64,000 nucleotides of DNA, from positions 1 through 64,000 of the forward strand of contig CAVECB010000007.1 of NCBI GenBank assembly GCA_963614215.1, in the 5' to 3' direction. Source of the DNA: CAVAWX01 sp963614215. Lineage in GTDB: Bacteria; Actinomycetota; Coriobacteriia; Coriobacteriales; QAMH01. The position numbers and the translations under genes are program-made. Shown one piece after another: positions 23,605 through 32,844 of the stretch (positions are counted from its first letter, which is position 1; the number at the start of each line of letters is the position of its first letter). A model generated the notes under the pieces. That model was given only the letters and a program-made list of their open reading frames with translations, made no database searches and was not told where the DNA came from.

Positions 23605-25197
23605 TTATGCCCGGGCAACGACCGCTTCTCCCGCAGACTCGCCCGCATCCGCCCCGTCGCGGCCGTCCGGCAAGGCCATCTCGCCGCGCAGCCGGATGAT
23701 AGGCGCGCCATGCCCCTCGATATAGTCGCCCGTGATGGCAACGGCACCGATGTTTTGGTCCTTGGGCACCTCATACATGATGTTCAACATGAACTTCTCG
23801 ATGATGGCGCGCAGGCCGCGTGCGCCGGTGTCTTCAGCCAAAGCCTTGCGAGCAATCACACGCAACGCATCGTCGGTGAACTCCAGCTCGACCCCGTCGT
23901 AGCCGAGCAGCGCCTGGTACTGCTTCACCAGCGCGTCGTGCGGCTTGGTCAAGATGTCGTAGAGCATGTCCTCGTCGAGGGCTTCCATGGGACACGACAC
24001 AGGCAGGCGGCCGATGAACTCGGGGATGAGACCGTAATCTTTCAGGTCCTCGGTGCGCACTTGCTCGAAGATGTCGCGCTCCTCGTCGAAATTGGCCTTC
24101 AGGTCCGCCCCAAAGCCGATGCCGGCACTCTTGTTCAGACGCTTGGTAATGATTTTCTCCAAGCCGGGAAACGCGCCGCCGCAGATGAAGAGGATGTTGG
24201 TCGTGTCTACCATCGCGCTGCGCGAAAACGGCGTCTTCATCCCGCCGGACAGCGGCACCTCAATCTGCGTGCCCTCCAGCAGCTTCAACAGACCCTGCTG
24301 CACGGCTTCGCCACCGATGTCGTGGCTGCCACCGCCAACACCGTCGCCCGAATTGCTCTTCTTGGCAATCTTGTCGATCTCGTCGATGTAGACGATGCCT
24401 AGTTCGGCCTTTTCCACGTCGCCGTCGGCGGCCTGGATGAGCTTGGTGATGATGCTCTCGATGTCGTCGCCCACGTAGCCGGCCTGCGTGAGCGTCGTCG
24501 CGTCGGCGATGGCCAAGGGCACGTCGAGCAGCTTGGCAAGCGTGCGGATGAGATGCGTCTTGCCTGTGCCGGTAGGGCCAAGCATGAGGATGTTGCTCTT
24601 GTCTATCTCGATGCCGTCTTTCTCGCTGGCCTGCGCGCGTTTGTAGTGGTTGTAAGCCGAGACGGCGACGATTTTCTTCGCCAGCTCCTGGCCCACGACA
24701 TACTCGTCGATTTGCGCCTTCAGCTCGTGCGGCAGGGGCACGGGTGCCATGAGCGGCTCGTTTGGGTCGCGCTCCTTGCGCTTTTGCGGAGCGCCCCCGC
24801 CCATGGCAAACGGGCCGCCACCGCCCGAGCCGGTGAAAAAGCCAGGCAGGCTAAATCCCATCCAGCCGCGCGGGGCATCGTCATCTTTGCCCTCGTCGCC
24901 ATCGCCTTTTGCGTTCTCGCCGCCGTCTTTTGCATCCGCAGTCTCGACAGAGGCATCGCCTTTCTTGTCGAGCGTCGTCGAGACGGTGTTAGCGCCCCTT
25001 TCGGAAGGCGTGCCGTCTTGCGGCATGGAAAAGCCCAGCTGTTCGAGCATCTCGCCCATCTTGCCCACCTCGTTTTCGAGGCAGCTCGGGCATATATCGA
25101 GGTTGGGCGGCATGTGCACGAGCGCGCCGACCTCCTGCTCGGTCTTGCCGCAGACATTGCAGCGGCGCGTGGAGCCGCTCTTTTCGTTTTCAGCCAT
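23605..25197 (-). CDS. clpX: ATP-dependent Clp protease ATP-binding subunit ClpX
   Basis: 530 aa, about 100 longer than usual. The zinc-binding domain (CNVCGK ... CPSC, residues ~13-42) is followed by a long acidic/Gly linker (about 55-150, with FFTGSGGGGPFAMGGG). The AAA+ core has Walker A GPTGTGKTHLIRTLA, pore loop GYVGDD, Walker B IVYIDEIDKI and the sensor-2 GARGLRAIIEKFML. ClpX unfolds substrates and feeds ClpP. clpP is not adjacent; an LCP gene lies upstream and tRNA-Lys downstream. ATG 25197 is chosen because MAENEKSGS directly precedes the zinc domain. Confidence 0.95.
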   Translation of the reverse strand: MAENEKSGSTRRCNVCGKTEQEVGALVHMPPNLDICPSCLENEVGKMGEMLEQLGFSMPQDGTPSERGANTVSTTLDKKGDASVETADAKDGGENAKGDGDEGKDDDAPRGWMGFSLPGFFTGSGGGGPFAMGGGAPQKRKERDPNEPLMAPVPLPHELKAQIDEYVVGQELAKKIVAVSAYNHYKRAQASEKDGIEIDKSNILMLGPTGTGKTHLIRTLAKLLDVPLAIADATTLTQAGYVGDDIESIITKLIQAADGDVEKAELGIVYIDEIDKIAKKSNSGDGVGGGSHDIGGEAVQQGLLKLLEGTQIEVPLSGGMKTPFSRSAMVDTTNILFICGGAFPGLEKIITKRLNKSAGIGFGADLKANFDEERDIFEQVRTEDLKDYGLIPEFIGRLPVSCPMEALDEDMLYDILTKPHDALVKQYQALLGYDGVELEFTDDALRVIARKALAEDTGARGLRAIIEKFMLNIMYEVPKDQNIGAVAITGDYIEGHGAPIIRLRGEMALPDGRDGADAGESAGEAVVARA

Positions 25198-25446
25198 CGA
25201 CCTGCGCCTTTCCGTGCGTTTTTGAGTCCGGTTCGCGCGTATGCGCTCCCGCGCAGCACCATGTTGCGCGAAAGACGCTTTTTCACACGCGCCATGTTGC
25301 GTGCGCACATATTGCCCCAAGCGCGACCGCATCGCAGCGTATGGGAAAGAAACCGTTACCCGCGCAAATGGCGGGCATGCGCGGGGAGCGGAACGCGGAG
25401 AGCGAAAAACGGGCGGCGGGAGGCGGACAAAAGCCGCCAGAGTCCC

Positions 25447-27180
25447 CTATTCGTCCTCGTCGTAGCTCGACGACGAGGACGTACTCGACTTCGACGAAGA
25501 GCTTGTGGAGGAGCTGGAGCTGCTCGACGAAGAGGAGCTGCCCGAGCTAGCGGAACTGCCCGACGAAGACGAGGACAGCGACTGCGTGCGCTTGTCATCA
25601 GAGGTGGGCGTGCCCGTGCCCGTCGGATCGCCGTAGAGGTCCGTATAGGACGTGTAGGCAAACAGTGGGCCATCCGTGTAGCGGCTGCCGCAGTCCGAGT
25701 CGTTCATCTCGATGTTGTAGCTGCCCAGCCCGTCGAGAATGTCCTTGCCGCTGGTGAAGTTCGCCTTCATCACCTCGTAAACGTCCTTGAAGACGATGCC
25801 GAACCACTCGCCTTTGATGGTGGCGCCCGCGATGCCGAGCTGCGCGGCGTCTATCTCGTCGGTGTCCATGCCCTTCATGTTTTGGGCAAGCGAGATGATT
25901 TTCGTGGCGTCCATGTTCGTCTCGATGCACTTGGCCAAGCCCTCGATCAGTGACGGCATGCGCGAGACGTCCTGCTCGAGCACCTTCTTCGCGATGGCCT
26001 TGATCAGGTTGCGCTGGTTTAGGGTGCGCTGAAAATCGCCCATGGCATAGGCGCCTGTGTCGGGCGGGTACCCATGGCGGCAGCGCGCCAAAACAAGCGC
26101 CTCCTCGCCGTTAATCTCGACCGCATCTCCTGCCGGCACCCAAACCCCGTCGTAGTAGGTCCCCTCGGGCACTGAGACGGTCACGCCGCCGAGTGCCTCC
26201 ACGAGGTCTTTGAAGCCGTCGAAGTAGATGAAGGCGTAGTAGTTGATCTTGATGCCAAGGATGTTGTTCACGCACTCGACGACGCGGTTGTAGCCGCCAT
26301 ACTCGATGGCGGCGTTTATCTTGCAGTAGCCGTGGCCGTCGATGTAGACGCGCGTGTCGCGAGGGATGGAGAGAATGCCCACCTGCTTGTTCGTCTCGTC
26401 CACGCGCGCAATCATGATGCTGTCGGTGCGGTTGTCCTCGTCGGTGTCGTCGCGCGAGTCGCCGCCCAGCAGCAAAACGTAGTACGGCTCGACCGTGCTG
26501 ACGACCTCTTCGGTGTTGGTGATCTGGTTGTCGCCGCGCAATGTAGTGAGAACGCCGTTGTACCACAGGGCCGCGGCGGTACCCACGCCGGCGAGCAACA
26601 CCACGAGCGCGATGGTAACGCCTAGAAGGATGCGCTTTTTCTTGGAAGCGCGGCGGCGAGAAAGCGCCTGCTCCGCGTAAGGGGACGCGGCCATGCCCTC
26701 CGCGTGCGCATGAGCGCTGTAGCGCGCGGCGTCGCGGCTGTAGTCGCCGGCGCTTGCAAAAGAGGACGCGCCCGCATACGAGCCCGCGTCCGAATGGGAA
26801 CGCGCGTTTGCATAGGAGCCTGCGCTCGAGTAGGTGCCCGGGTAGGCGCGCGAGCCAAAAGTCGAACCCGCATCCCGCTGCATGTGCGACGAGCGGGCAT
26901 AGCGGCCATGCGCCCCGGAAGTTGCATCGTCGCCGCCGCGGGAATATCCCCTCGCGGCCGCCGTGTCGCGATACCCTTCACCTGCAGACGCCCGTCCCGC
27001 ATACGACGAGTATCCGCGCCCGGAAGCGGCATCCCGGCTGCCTGCGCCGTATCCGCCGTCGTGGCGGACGTTTTGGTCGGTATACCTGGATTCCGCACCG
27101 CTTTGCATGTCGGAGCGCTCGGAGGAAAAGCGTTGGCGCCTGTCCGCATGCGATGAGGCCCTGCGTCTGTTGCGTGCCAT
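25447..27180 (-). CDS. LCP-family (LytR-CpsA-Psr) wall glycopolymer ligase with long low-complexity termini
   Basis: 577 aa. LCP enzymes attach lipid-linked glycopolymers to peptidoglycan outside the membrane. Residues 1-180 are Arg/Ser/Tyr/Ala/Gly-rich with loose repeats (SYANARSHSDAGSYAG). A membrane helix (LLGVTIALVVLLAGVGTAAAL) follows. The LCP domain has LLLGGDSRDDTDEDNRTDSI, SIPRDTRVYIDGHGYCKI and CRHGYPPDTGAYAMGDFQR, the conserved Asp/Arg set. The last ~45 residues are almost all Ser and end DEDE. ATG 27180 is chosen, although its ribosome site (CGGGACG) is weak. It is transcribed after gltX and before clpX. Confidence 0.92.
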   Translation of the reverse strand: MARNRRRASSHADRRQRFSSERSDMQSGAESRYTDQNVRHDGGYGAGSRDAASGRGYSSYAGRASAGEGYRDTAAARGYSRGGDDATSGAHGRYARSSHMQRDAGSTFGSRAYPGTYSSAGSYANARSHSDAGSYAGASSFASAGDYSRDAARYSAHAHAEGMAASPYAEQALSRRRASKKKRILLGVTIALVVLLAGVGTAAALWYNGVLTTLRGDNQITNTEEVVSTVEPYYVLLLGGDSRDDTDEDNRTDSIMIARVDETNKQVGILSIPRDTRVYIDGHGYCKINAAIEYGGYNRVVECVNNILGIKINYYAFIYFDGFKDLVEALGGVTVSVPEGTYYDGVWVPAGDAVEINGEEALVLARCRHGYPPDTGAYAMGDFQRTLNQRNLIKAIAKKVLEQDVSRMPSLIEGLAKCIETNMDATKIISLAQNMKGMDTDEIDAAQLGIAGATIKGEWFGIVFKDVYEVMKANFTSGKDILDGLGSYNIEMNDSDCGSRYTDGPLFAYTSYTDLYGDPTGTGTPTSDDKRTQSLSSSSSGSSASSGSSSSSSSSSSSTSSSSKSSTSSSSSYDEDE

Positions 27181-27368
27181 AACGTCCCGTCGTGTCGTGT
27201 CGTGCCATATCTTCAGGCGAAAATGCCCACCGCCCTCGCAAATCATGCACCTTCAAGCGTGGCGTCGTGCGCGTCTACCCCGCACGACATGGGCATTCGA
27301 AAAATACGAGTGTCCACCCTATCAGTAAGTTGCGAAGAAACTGTGAAAGCGCGCAGGTCGGCCGCACC

Positions 27369-28859
27369 TCAGTCGCAGGCAAGCTTTTCGGCAGCGGCGA
27401 TCCGCTCCAGCGTACGCACCGGCCCCAGCAGCTCGACCGACTCGAACAGCGGCGGGCTAACCATGTTGCCCGTGACGGCCACACGCAAAGGCTGAAACAC
27501 AAAACGCGCCTTCACATCCATTGCCTCTGGCAGTTCGCGCAGCGCAGCCTCGATGTGCGCGGTGTCCCAGGCGCCGGTATCTGCCAGGCTGCGCAAAACG
27601 TCCGCGCCGCGGGAAAGCGCCGTCTTTGCCTGCGCGCCCTCCTTCTGCAGCACCTTCTTCACGCTCTTCTCGTCGAATTCCAGCTCGTCGCACAAGAGAT
27701 AGGCCAGCATGGCAGGTGCCTCGGTCATGAGCTTCACCCGCTCGGCCACCAGCGGGTAGGCCGCCTCGAGCGTCGGGCGCATCTTTTCGGCCTGCCCCAT
27801 GTCGGCCGCCACGCCCGCGTCCACCAGATACGGCGCCACGGCCTGCGCAAACGCCTCGGCGCCCATGGACTGCACGTAGCGGTTGTTCATCCATTGCAGC
27901 TTGTCGTAATCCAACGAGCTGGGGTTTTTACCCACGTGCTCCAGCGTGAACAGCCGCGCCATCTCGTCGCGGGAAAAGACCGTCGTCTCGCCGTCGGGCG
28001 CCCATCCGAGCAGCGCCAGGTAGTTGAACAGCGCATCGGGCAGATACCCCATGTCGCGGTACTCCTCGACGGATGCCGCGCCGTGGCGCTTCGAGAGCTT
28101 TTTGCCGTCCGGACCGCAGATCATCGGGATGTGCGCGAAGGTGGGCACGGGGTAGCCCAGCGCCTCGTAGACCAGCACCTGGCGCGGCGTGTTGGACAGG
28201 TGGTCGTCGCCGCGGATGATGTGGGTCATGCGCATGTTCACGTCGTCGCAAACCACCGCGAAATTGTAGGTGGGGCTGCCGTCGGCGCGGGCCAAGATCA
28301 TGTCGTCTTGCAAGGCGGCATCAAAGGAACTGTCGCCATGGACAACATCGTGCACCACGATTGTGCCGCGGTCTTCAGGCACCTTCAAGCGCCAGGTGTG
28401 CGCCTCGCCTGTCGCCACGCGCGAGGCCGCCTCGTCGGCAGACAGCGCACGGCACGGGTCGGGGGCGGGATCGGCGCCTTTCTGCACAGCCTCGCGGCGC
28501 GCCGCAAGCTCTTCTGACGTGCAAAAGCACGGATACGCCCTACCCGCCTCCTTCAACTGATCGAGTGCCGCCGCATACGTGGCCGCGCGCGCGGTCTGCA
28601 GGTACGGGCCTGCCTCGCCGCCCACCTCCGGACCCTCGTCCCAGTCCAGCCCCAGCCAGCGCATCGAGCGCAAGATGAGGTCGATGTTTTCCTGCGTCGA
28701 GCGCTTCGGGTCGGTGTCTTCAATGCGCAAGATAAACTTTCCACCCGTCGCGCGGGCAAACGCCCAGTTGTAGATGGCCGTGCGGGCGCCGCCTATGTGC
28801 AGCTTGCCCGTGGGAGAGGGCGCGAAGCGCACGCGCGTCTCGGTCGGTGTCGTGTCCAT
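27369..28859 (-). CDS. gltX: Glutamyl-tRNA synthetase
   Basis: 496 aa class I synthetase that charges tRNA-Glu (and possibly tRNA-Gln where GatCAB operates). The HIGH-type motif is PSPTGKLHIGGARTA at residues ~14-28, and the KMSKS-type motif is KKLSKRHGA (about residue 255). The anticodon-binding helical domain fills the C-terminal third. AGGAG lies upstream of ATG 28859. It is separated from tsf by a terminator. Confidence 0.97.
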   Translation of the reverse strand: MDTTPTETRVRFAPSPTGKLHIGGARTAIYNWAFARATGGKFILRIEDTDPKRSTQENIDLILRSMRWLGLDWDEGPEVGGEAGPYLQTARAATYAAALDQLKEAGRAYPCFCTSEELAARREAVQKGADPAPDPCRALSADEAASRVATGEAHTWRLKVPEDRGTIVVHDVVHGDSSFDAALQDDMILARADGSPTYNFAVVCDDVNMRMTHIIRGDDHLSNTPRQVLVYEALGYPVPTFAHIPMICGPDGKKLSKRHGAASVEEYRDMGYLPDALFNYLALLGWAPDGETTVFSRDEMARLFTLEHVGKNPSSLDYDKLQWMNNRYVQSMGAEAFAQAVAPYLVDAGVAADMGQAEKMRPTLEAAYPLVAERVKLMTEAPAMLAYLLCDELEFDEKSVKKVLQKEGAQAKTALSRGADVLRSLADTGAWDTAHIEAALRELPEAMDVKARFVFQPLRVAVTGNMVSPPLFESVELLGPVRTLERIAAAEKLACD

Positions 28860-28904
28860 GCGTTTTCTCCTGCCGTTTCTTGGCGCCCGCGTCGGGCTTC
28901 ATGG

Positions 28905-28949
28905 TAAAGAAAAGCGCCGCAGCCCGCAGGTGAGCGAGGCAGCGACGCT
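28905..28949 (-). terminator. Terminator downstream of rpsB-tsf
   Basis: Minus strand: AGCGTCGCTGCC and GGCTGCGGCGCT pair with one mismatch and one G-T pair across a 13-nt loop. CTTTTCTTT follows. It lies between tsf (stop 29015) and gltX (start 28859). Confidence 0.65.
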
Positions 28950-29014
28950 TTTGCGTTCATTGCCGGGAAAAGAGGCGCACCCGCGAGCGTGCGGGGCAAG
29001 CCGGCCCGGTCGTG

Positions 29015-29890
29015 CTAGTCGCCCAAGGCGATGCGGGCGAAGTCGACCACCTTCACCGTGTCGCCCAGCTCCTTGGCCACGCCGGCGACGTATGCGGCGA
29101 CCGTCTTGTCGGAGTCCTTCACGAAATCCTGCTCCACGAGGCAGTTCTCCTTGTAGAACTTGTTCATGCGTCCCTCGGCAATCTTGACCTGGATGTTTTC
29201 CGGCTTGCCGGACTCGGCGGCCTGCGCCTTGTAGATGTCCATCTCGTGATCGCGCACGTCGGCGGGCACGCTGTCGGCATCCAGCGACACGGGGTTGGTG
29301 GCCGCGACCTGCATGGCCACGTCCTTGCCCATGGCCAAGAAGCGCTCGTCGGAGCCGGTTGCCTCGTTGCCGAACTCGAAGGCCACGAGCACGCCGATCT
29401 TGCCGTTCATGTGGATGTAGGGAACGACCGCGCCGGTGCCGGCAACCTCGAGGCGCTTGAAGTTGGAGATGACGATGTTCTCGCCGATGGTGTGGATGGC
29501 GTCGGTGAGGATGTCTTGGACCTTCTCGCCTTGGTACTCGCCGGCAAGCAGCGCCTCCACGTCGGCCGGGTCGTTGTGCGTGACCGCGCGGGTGAACTTC
29601 TCGGCGTACTCGCCGAACTTGTCGGTGAGGGCGACGAAATCCGTCTCGCAGTTCACCTGGCACACGGAGCCCTTCTTGGCGCCGTCCTTGCAAACCGCCG
29701 CGACAACGCGACCCTCGTTGGTGGCGCGTCCGGCCTTCTTGGCCGCCGCCGCCAGACCGCGCGTGCGCAGCACGTCTACAGCGCCGTCGAAATCGCCGTC
29801 GGCTTCCACGAGTGCCTTCTTGCACTCCATCATGCCCGCGTCGGTTGCCTCGCGGAGCTCTTTGACCATCTGAGCGGTGATAGCTGCCAT
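29015..29890 (-). CDS. tsf: Elongation factor Ts
   Basis: 291 aa. EF-Ts exchanges GDP for GTP on EF-Tu. The N-terminal UBA-like domain contains the signature ATDAGMMECKKALVEADGD, and the core contains VCQVNCETDFVAL, the TDFV motif that contacts EF-Tu. It starts 2 bp after the rpsB stop, the standard rpsB-tsf operon. Confidence 0.97.
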   Translation of the reverse strand: MAAITAQMVKELREATDAGMMECKKALVEADGDFDGAVDVLRTRGLAAAAKKAGRATNEGRVVAAVCKDGAKKGSVCQVNCETDFVALTDKFGEYAEKFTRAVTHNDPADVEALLAGEYQGEKVQDILTDAIHTIGENIVISNFKRLEVAGTGAVVPYIHMNGKIGVLVAFEFGNEATGSDERFLAMGKDVAMQVAATNPVSLDADSVPADVRDHEMDIYKAQAAESGKPENIQVKIAEGRMNKFYKENCLVEQDFVKDSDKTVAAYVAGVAKELGDTVKVVDFARIALGD

Positions 29891-29892
29891 GT

Positions 29893-30747
29893 CTATTCGT
29901 CCTTCTTCTCGTCGTTTGCCGCAGGCTCGGCCTCTACGGCTACCTTCTCTTCTGCGGCTGCGGGCGCGGGCGTCTCGGCGGGCGCCTCTTCCTTGGCCGT
30001 CTCTTCTTTCGCCTCGGGCTTGGCATCCGCAGGCTCGCCGGCCATCTCCTCGGCCGTCACGTTGGCCTGGCCGCCGGCCAGCACCGCGTCGGCCACCACG
30101 TCGCACAGCATGCGCACGGAGCGGATGGCGTCGTCGTTTGCCGGGATGCCGTAGTCGACCTCATCAGGGTCGCAGTTCGTGTCGATCAGCCCGACGATGG
30201 GGATGTTCAGGCGACGCGCCTCGCGCACGGCGTTAATCTCGTGGTTCGTGTCCACCACGAAGATTGCCGCCGGCAGGCCGTTCATGTCGCGGATGCCGCC
30301 GAGGGCCGCCTGGAGCTTGTCCAGCTCCTTGTTCAGACCAGCCTGCTCCTTTTTGTTGTAGGACTCAATCAGGCCGGATTCTTTCATGCTCTCAATCTCG
30401 GCCATGCGCTGCACGCGCGTCTTGATGGTCTGGAAGTTGGTGAGCATGCCGCCCATCCAACGGAAGTTGACGTAGGGCTGGCCGGCGCGCTCGGCCGCCT
30501 CCTTCAACGGGCCGCTCGCCTGCTTCTTCGTGCCCACGAACAGCACCTGGCCGCCGCGCGCAGCGACGTTGGACAGGAAGGTGTACGCATCGTCGATGGC
30601 GTAGAGGCTCTTCTTCAGGTCGATGATGTGGATGCCGTTGCGCGAACCCCAGATGTAGGGCTTCATCTTCGGGTTCCAGCGACGGGTCTGGTGCCCGAAG
30701 TGGACGCCCGCGTCGAGCAGGGTCTTGATGGAGACAGTCGTTGCCAT
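29893..30747 (-). CDS. rpsB: 30S ribosomal protein S2
   Basis: 284 aa. S2 motifs: LLDAGVHFGHQTRRWNPKMK near residue 10, NGIHIIDLKKS, and PIVGLIDTNCDPDEVDYGIPANDDA near residue 190. A ~55-residue Ala/Glu/Lys tail extends the C-terminus beyond the usual length. ATG 30747 has GAGAGG upstream. It is the first gene of the rpsB-tsf operon. Confidence 0.97.
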   Translation of the reverse strand: MATTVSIKTLLDAGVHFGHQTRRWNPKMKPYIWGSRNGIHIIDLKKSLYAIDDAYTFLSNVAARGGQVLFVGTKKQASGPLKEAAERAGQPYVNFRWMGGMLTNFQTIKTRVQRMAEIESMKESGLIESYNKKEQAGLNKELDKLQAALGGIRDMNGLPAAIFVVDTNHEINAVREARRLNIPIVGLIDTNCDPDEVDYGIPANDDAIRSVRMLCDVVADAVLAGGQANVTAEEMAGEPADAKPEAKEETAKEEAPAETPAPAAAEEKVAVEAEPAANDEKKDE

Positions 30748-30913
30748 GGTGTACCTCTCGCTTTCGTTGATCCTCTGCAGGAAATCATCGCCAGCTCCCG
30801 CAACCGCTGCGCGCGGCCACTGGCGGGGCGGCTCCTCCTGCATGTGTCGATGTCCGCTGCGCGCCTTATTGCGCACAGCAAATTCGTATTCTACTACGCA
30901 AAATCGACGTTCG

Positions 30914-31444
30914 CTACGAGAGTTTGAGATTTTTCAGCACGGCGAAGGGGTTGTCCGGGTCGGGGCCGTCGTCGTGCGCATGACCCGGGTCGTCGTTGAG
31001 GTTTGCCCCGCAGCGCGGGCACAGCCCCCTGCAGTCGTCTTTGCACAGCACGACAAACGGGGTGGTAAAGCACAGAGCCGCGAGCAGCGCATCGGATATG
31101 TCGATGCTGCCGTCGTCGGCCACGTAGGAAAACTCGTCTTGCTCAAGGCCTTCGGTGTCGGCGTCCGCGTCTGCCAGGTAGTAGCCCGAGACCTCGCCTT
31201 TCACCTCGAGGGAAGCGGACTCCAGGCAGCGGGCGCACTGCGTTTCAGCGTGCGCCGAAACCGTGCCCGTCAAGGTGAAGGCCTCGCCGGTGTTGGACAG
31301 CACGAGGTCGTAGGCGATGCCCTTTGGCGTGGAAAGCTCCATGTCGCCCACAGCATATCCCGCCTCGTCGAGGACGCCCGCCAGCACGCGCGAGGCGCCC
31401 GTGGCGGAAAGCTCGGGGCGTGTGGATACGATGAATTCCCTCAT
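30914..31444 (-). CDS. YceD/DUF177-family protein
   Basis: 176 aa. The DUF177 core (SAHAETQCARCLESASLEVKG) is followed by the C-terminal Cys set CKDDCRGLCPRCGANLN, a probable zinc site. In many bacteria yceD sits directly upstream of rpmF (ribosomal protein L32) and is linked to 23S rRNA maturation. Here rpsB lies downstream, 167 bp away, and no rpmF is present. The role is otherwise unknown. Confidence 0.85.
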   Translation of the reverse strand: MREFIVSTRPELSATGASRVLAGVLDEAGYAVGDMELSTPKGIAYDLVLSNTGEAFTLTGTVSAHAETQCARCLESASLEVKGEVSGYYLADADADTEGLEQDEFSYVADDGSIDISDALLAALCFTTPFVVLCKDDCRGLCPRCGANLNDDPGHAHDDGPDPDNPFAVLKNLKLS

Positions 31445-31497
31445 GGTGAACGTGTGCGTCTTTCGCGGGTGCGCTGCGGGCCGTCGGGTGCGCGGCG

Positions 31498-31962
31498 CTA
31501 GTCGCGGCCGCCGTTGTTCAGGCGCGTGCGCAGGCGCGTGACGTTTTTCAGCAGGTTGTCGAGGTTCGTCTCCAGGTTCGCAAAAATCTGGTCGGCGTAG
31601 TCCTCGGCGCCCACACGCATCTCGCGCTCGCGCGCCATGGCGTCGTCGACAATCTCTTGGGCCTTTTGGTTGGCGATGCGCACGACCTCCTGGTCGCTGG
31701 CGATCTGCTCGGCCTGGCGCTCCGCGTCCTCCAAGATGCGGTTCGCGTCGGCCTCGGCCGTCTCTATCATCCCCTGCCTGTCGCGCACGATAATGCGCGC
31801 CTGACGTAGCTCGTCGGGAAAGATGTCGCGAATCTCGTCGAGAATCTCGAAGATGGGGCCTATCTCGACTTGGCGCTTCTGGCTGTTGCCCAAGACAGGC
31901 TTCGAGTTCTCGATGCGATCGGCGAGCTCGTCAAGCAGCTCCTCGATTCCCCCGTCGTCCAT
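31498..31962 (-). CDS. DivIVA-like coiled-coil protein
   Basis: 154 aa, strongly charged and helical. GPIFEILDEIRDIFPDELRQARIIVRDRQ is followed by heptad-like AEADANRILEDAERQAEQI and a second coiled segment. There is no membrane segment. It resembles actinobacterial DivIVA/SepIVA- or F0F1 b-subunit-like coiled-coil proteins of polar growth or division, but lacks the N-terminal DivIVA membrane-binding motif. AAGGAGC precedes the ATG at 31962. It lies 53 bp upstream of the YceD-like gene. Function inferred only. Confidence 0.6.
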   Translation of the reverse strand: MDDGGIEELLDELADRIENSKPVLGNSQKRQVEIGPIFEILDEIRDIFPDELRQARIIVRDRQGMIETAEADANRILEDAERQAEQIASDQEVVRIANQKAQEIVDDAMAREREMRVGAEDYADQIFANLETNLDNLLKNVTRLRTRLNNGGRD

Positions 31963-31998
31963 GCCAAAGCTCCTTATTCACTCACGAAATCCTGTTGT

Positions 31999-32027
31999 CA
32001 CATACATACAAATTCGGATGGTAACAA
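31999..32027 (-). promoter_or_regulatory. Candidate promoter for the DivIVA-like gene
   Basis: Minus strand TTGTTA (32027-32022), 17-bp spacer, TATGTG (32004-31999), 37 bp upstream of the start codon. Confidence 0.45.
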
Positions 32028-32060
32028 AAAACCCGTGCATATGTACAGAGCAACCACCAC

Positions 32061-32139
32061 CTCGCCCCCGTCAGCGCCCGCGGCAAAGGCAGGGGCGAGT
32101 CCCTTGAGGCGCCGTGGAATGCGCGTCTTGCCACGGCGT
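32061..32139. repeat. Two stem-loops between thiE and the DivIVA-like gene
   Basis: CTCGCCCC/GGGGCGAG (32061-32068 and 32092-32099) and CGCCGTGG/CCACGGCG (32111-32118 and 32132-32139) are perfect 8-bp stems. Neither has a T-run on either strand, so intrinsic termination is not clear. They may form the 3' boundary of the thi operon. Confidence 0.45.
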
Positions 32140-32199
32140 TGCGCAAGCCGTTTTTTCGCCGTACGCGTCTGGGGTTTTCCGTCTCCGAAAAAGCACGGC

Positions 32200-32835
32200 C
32201 TAGCGTATGTGGGCAATGCAAGCGCGCAGGCGGGTGGCAGCCGAGCGCGGGTCGGGGTCGGCGACTATGCCCGAGACGACGGCAAAACCCGCGAGGGCAA
32301 GGCCGGCGTAGGCGGGGATCGTCTGCTCGTTTACCCCGCCTATGACCACGCAGGGGATGCGCACGGCGTCGAGTATGCGGCGCAGCTCATCCATGTCCGT
32401 CACGTGTGCGTCAGGCTTGGTCGGGGTGAAGCACATGGCGCCGATACCCAGGTAGTCGGCACCGTCTGCCTGCGCACGCACAGCCTCGGAAAGAGTTGAG
32501 GCAGACACCCCCACGACGGCGTCTTCGCCCACGATGGCACGCGCGGCTGCGACGGACAGGTCGCCTTGGCCCACGTGCACGCCCGCCGCGCCCACAGCAG
32601 CCGCCACCTCGGCCGCATCGTTTACCACAAGCCCTGCCCCGTGCGCGTCCGCGATGCGCTTCACCCGCCGCGCGAGGCTGGTGAACTCCTCGCGCCCAGC
32701 GTGCTTCTCGCGCAGCTGCACAAGGGTGGCGCCACCCGCGCAGGCCTCGTCCACGAGCGTCTCGATGTCGGAGACGGCCATGAGGTCGCGGTCGGTGACG
32801 AGGTAGAGCGTGTAGTCGAGCTGCGATTTTGCCAT
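32200..32835 (-). CDS. thiE: Thiamine-phosphate synthase ThiE
   Basis: 211 aa TIM-barrel enzyme that joins HMP-PP and thiazole phosphate to thiamine phosphate. Motifs: YLVTDRDLM, TLVQLREKHAGREEF (pyrophosphate contact), LVVNDAAEVAAAVGAAGVHVG, YLGIGAMCFTPTKPD and VVIGGVNEQT. It is the last gene of thiC-thiM-thiE, 9 bp after thiM. No thiD (HMP-P kinase) is in the operon, so HMP-PP must come from a kinase elsewhere. Confidence 0.96.
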   Translation of the reverse strand: MAKSQLDYTLYLVTDRDLMAVSDIETLVDEACAGGATLVQLREKHAGREEFTSLARRVKRIADAHGAGLVVNDAAEVAAAVGAAGVHVGQGDLSVAAARAIVGEDAVVGVSASTLSEAVRAQADGADYLGIGAMCFTPTKPDAHVTDMDELRRILDAVRIPCVVIGGVNEQTIPAYAGLALAGFAVVSGIVADPDPRSAATRLRACIAHIR

Positions 32836-32844
32836 CGTGGACCC

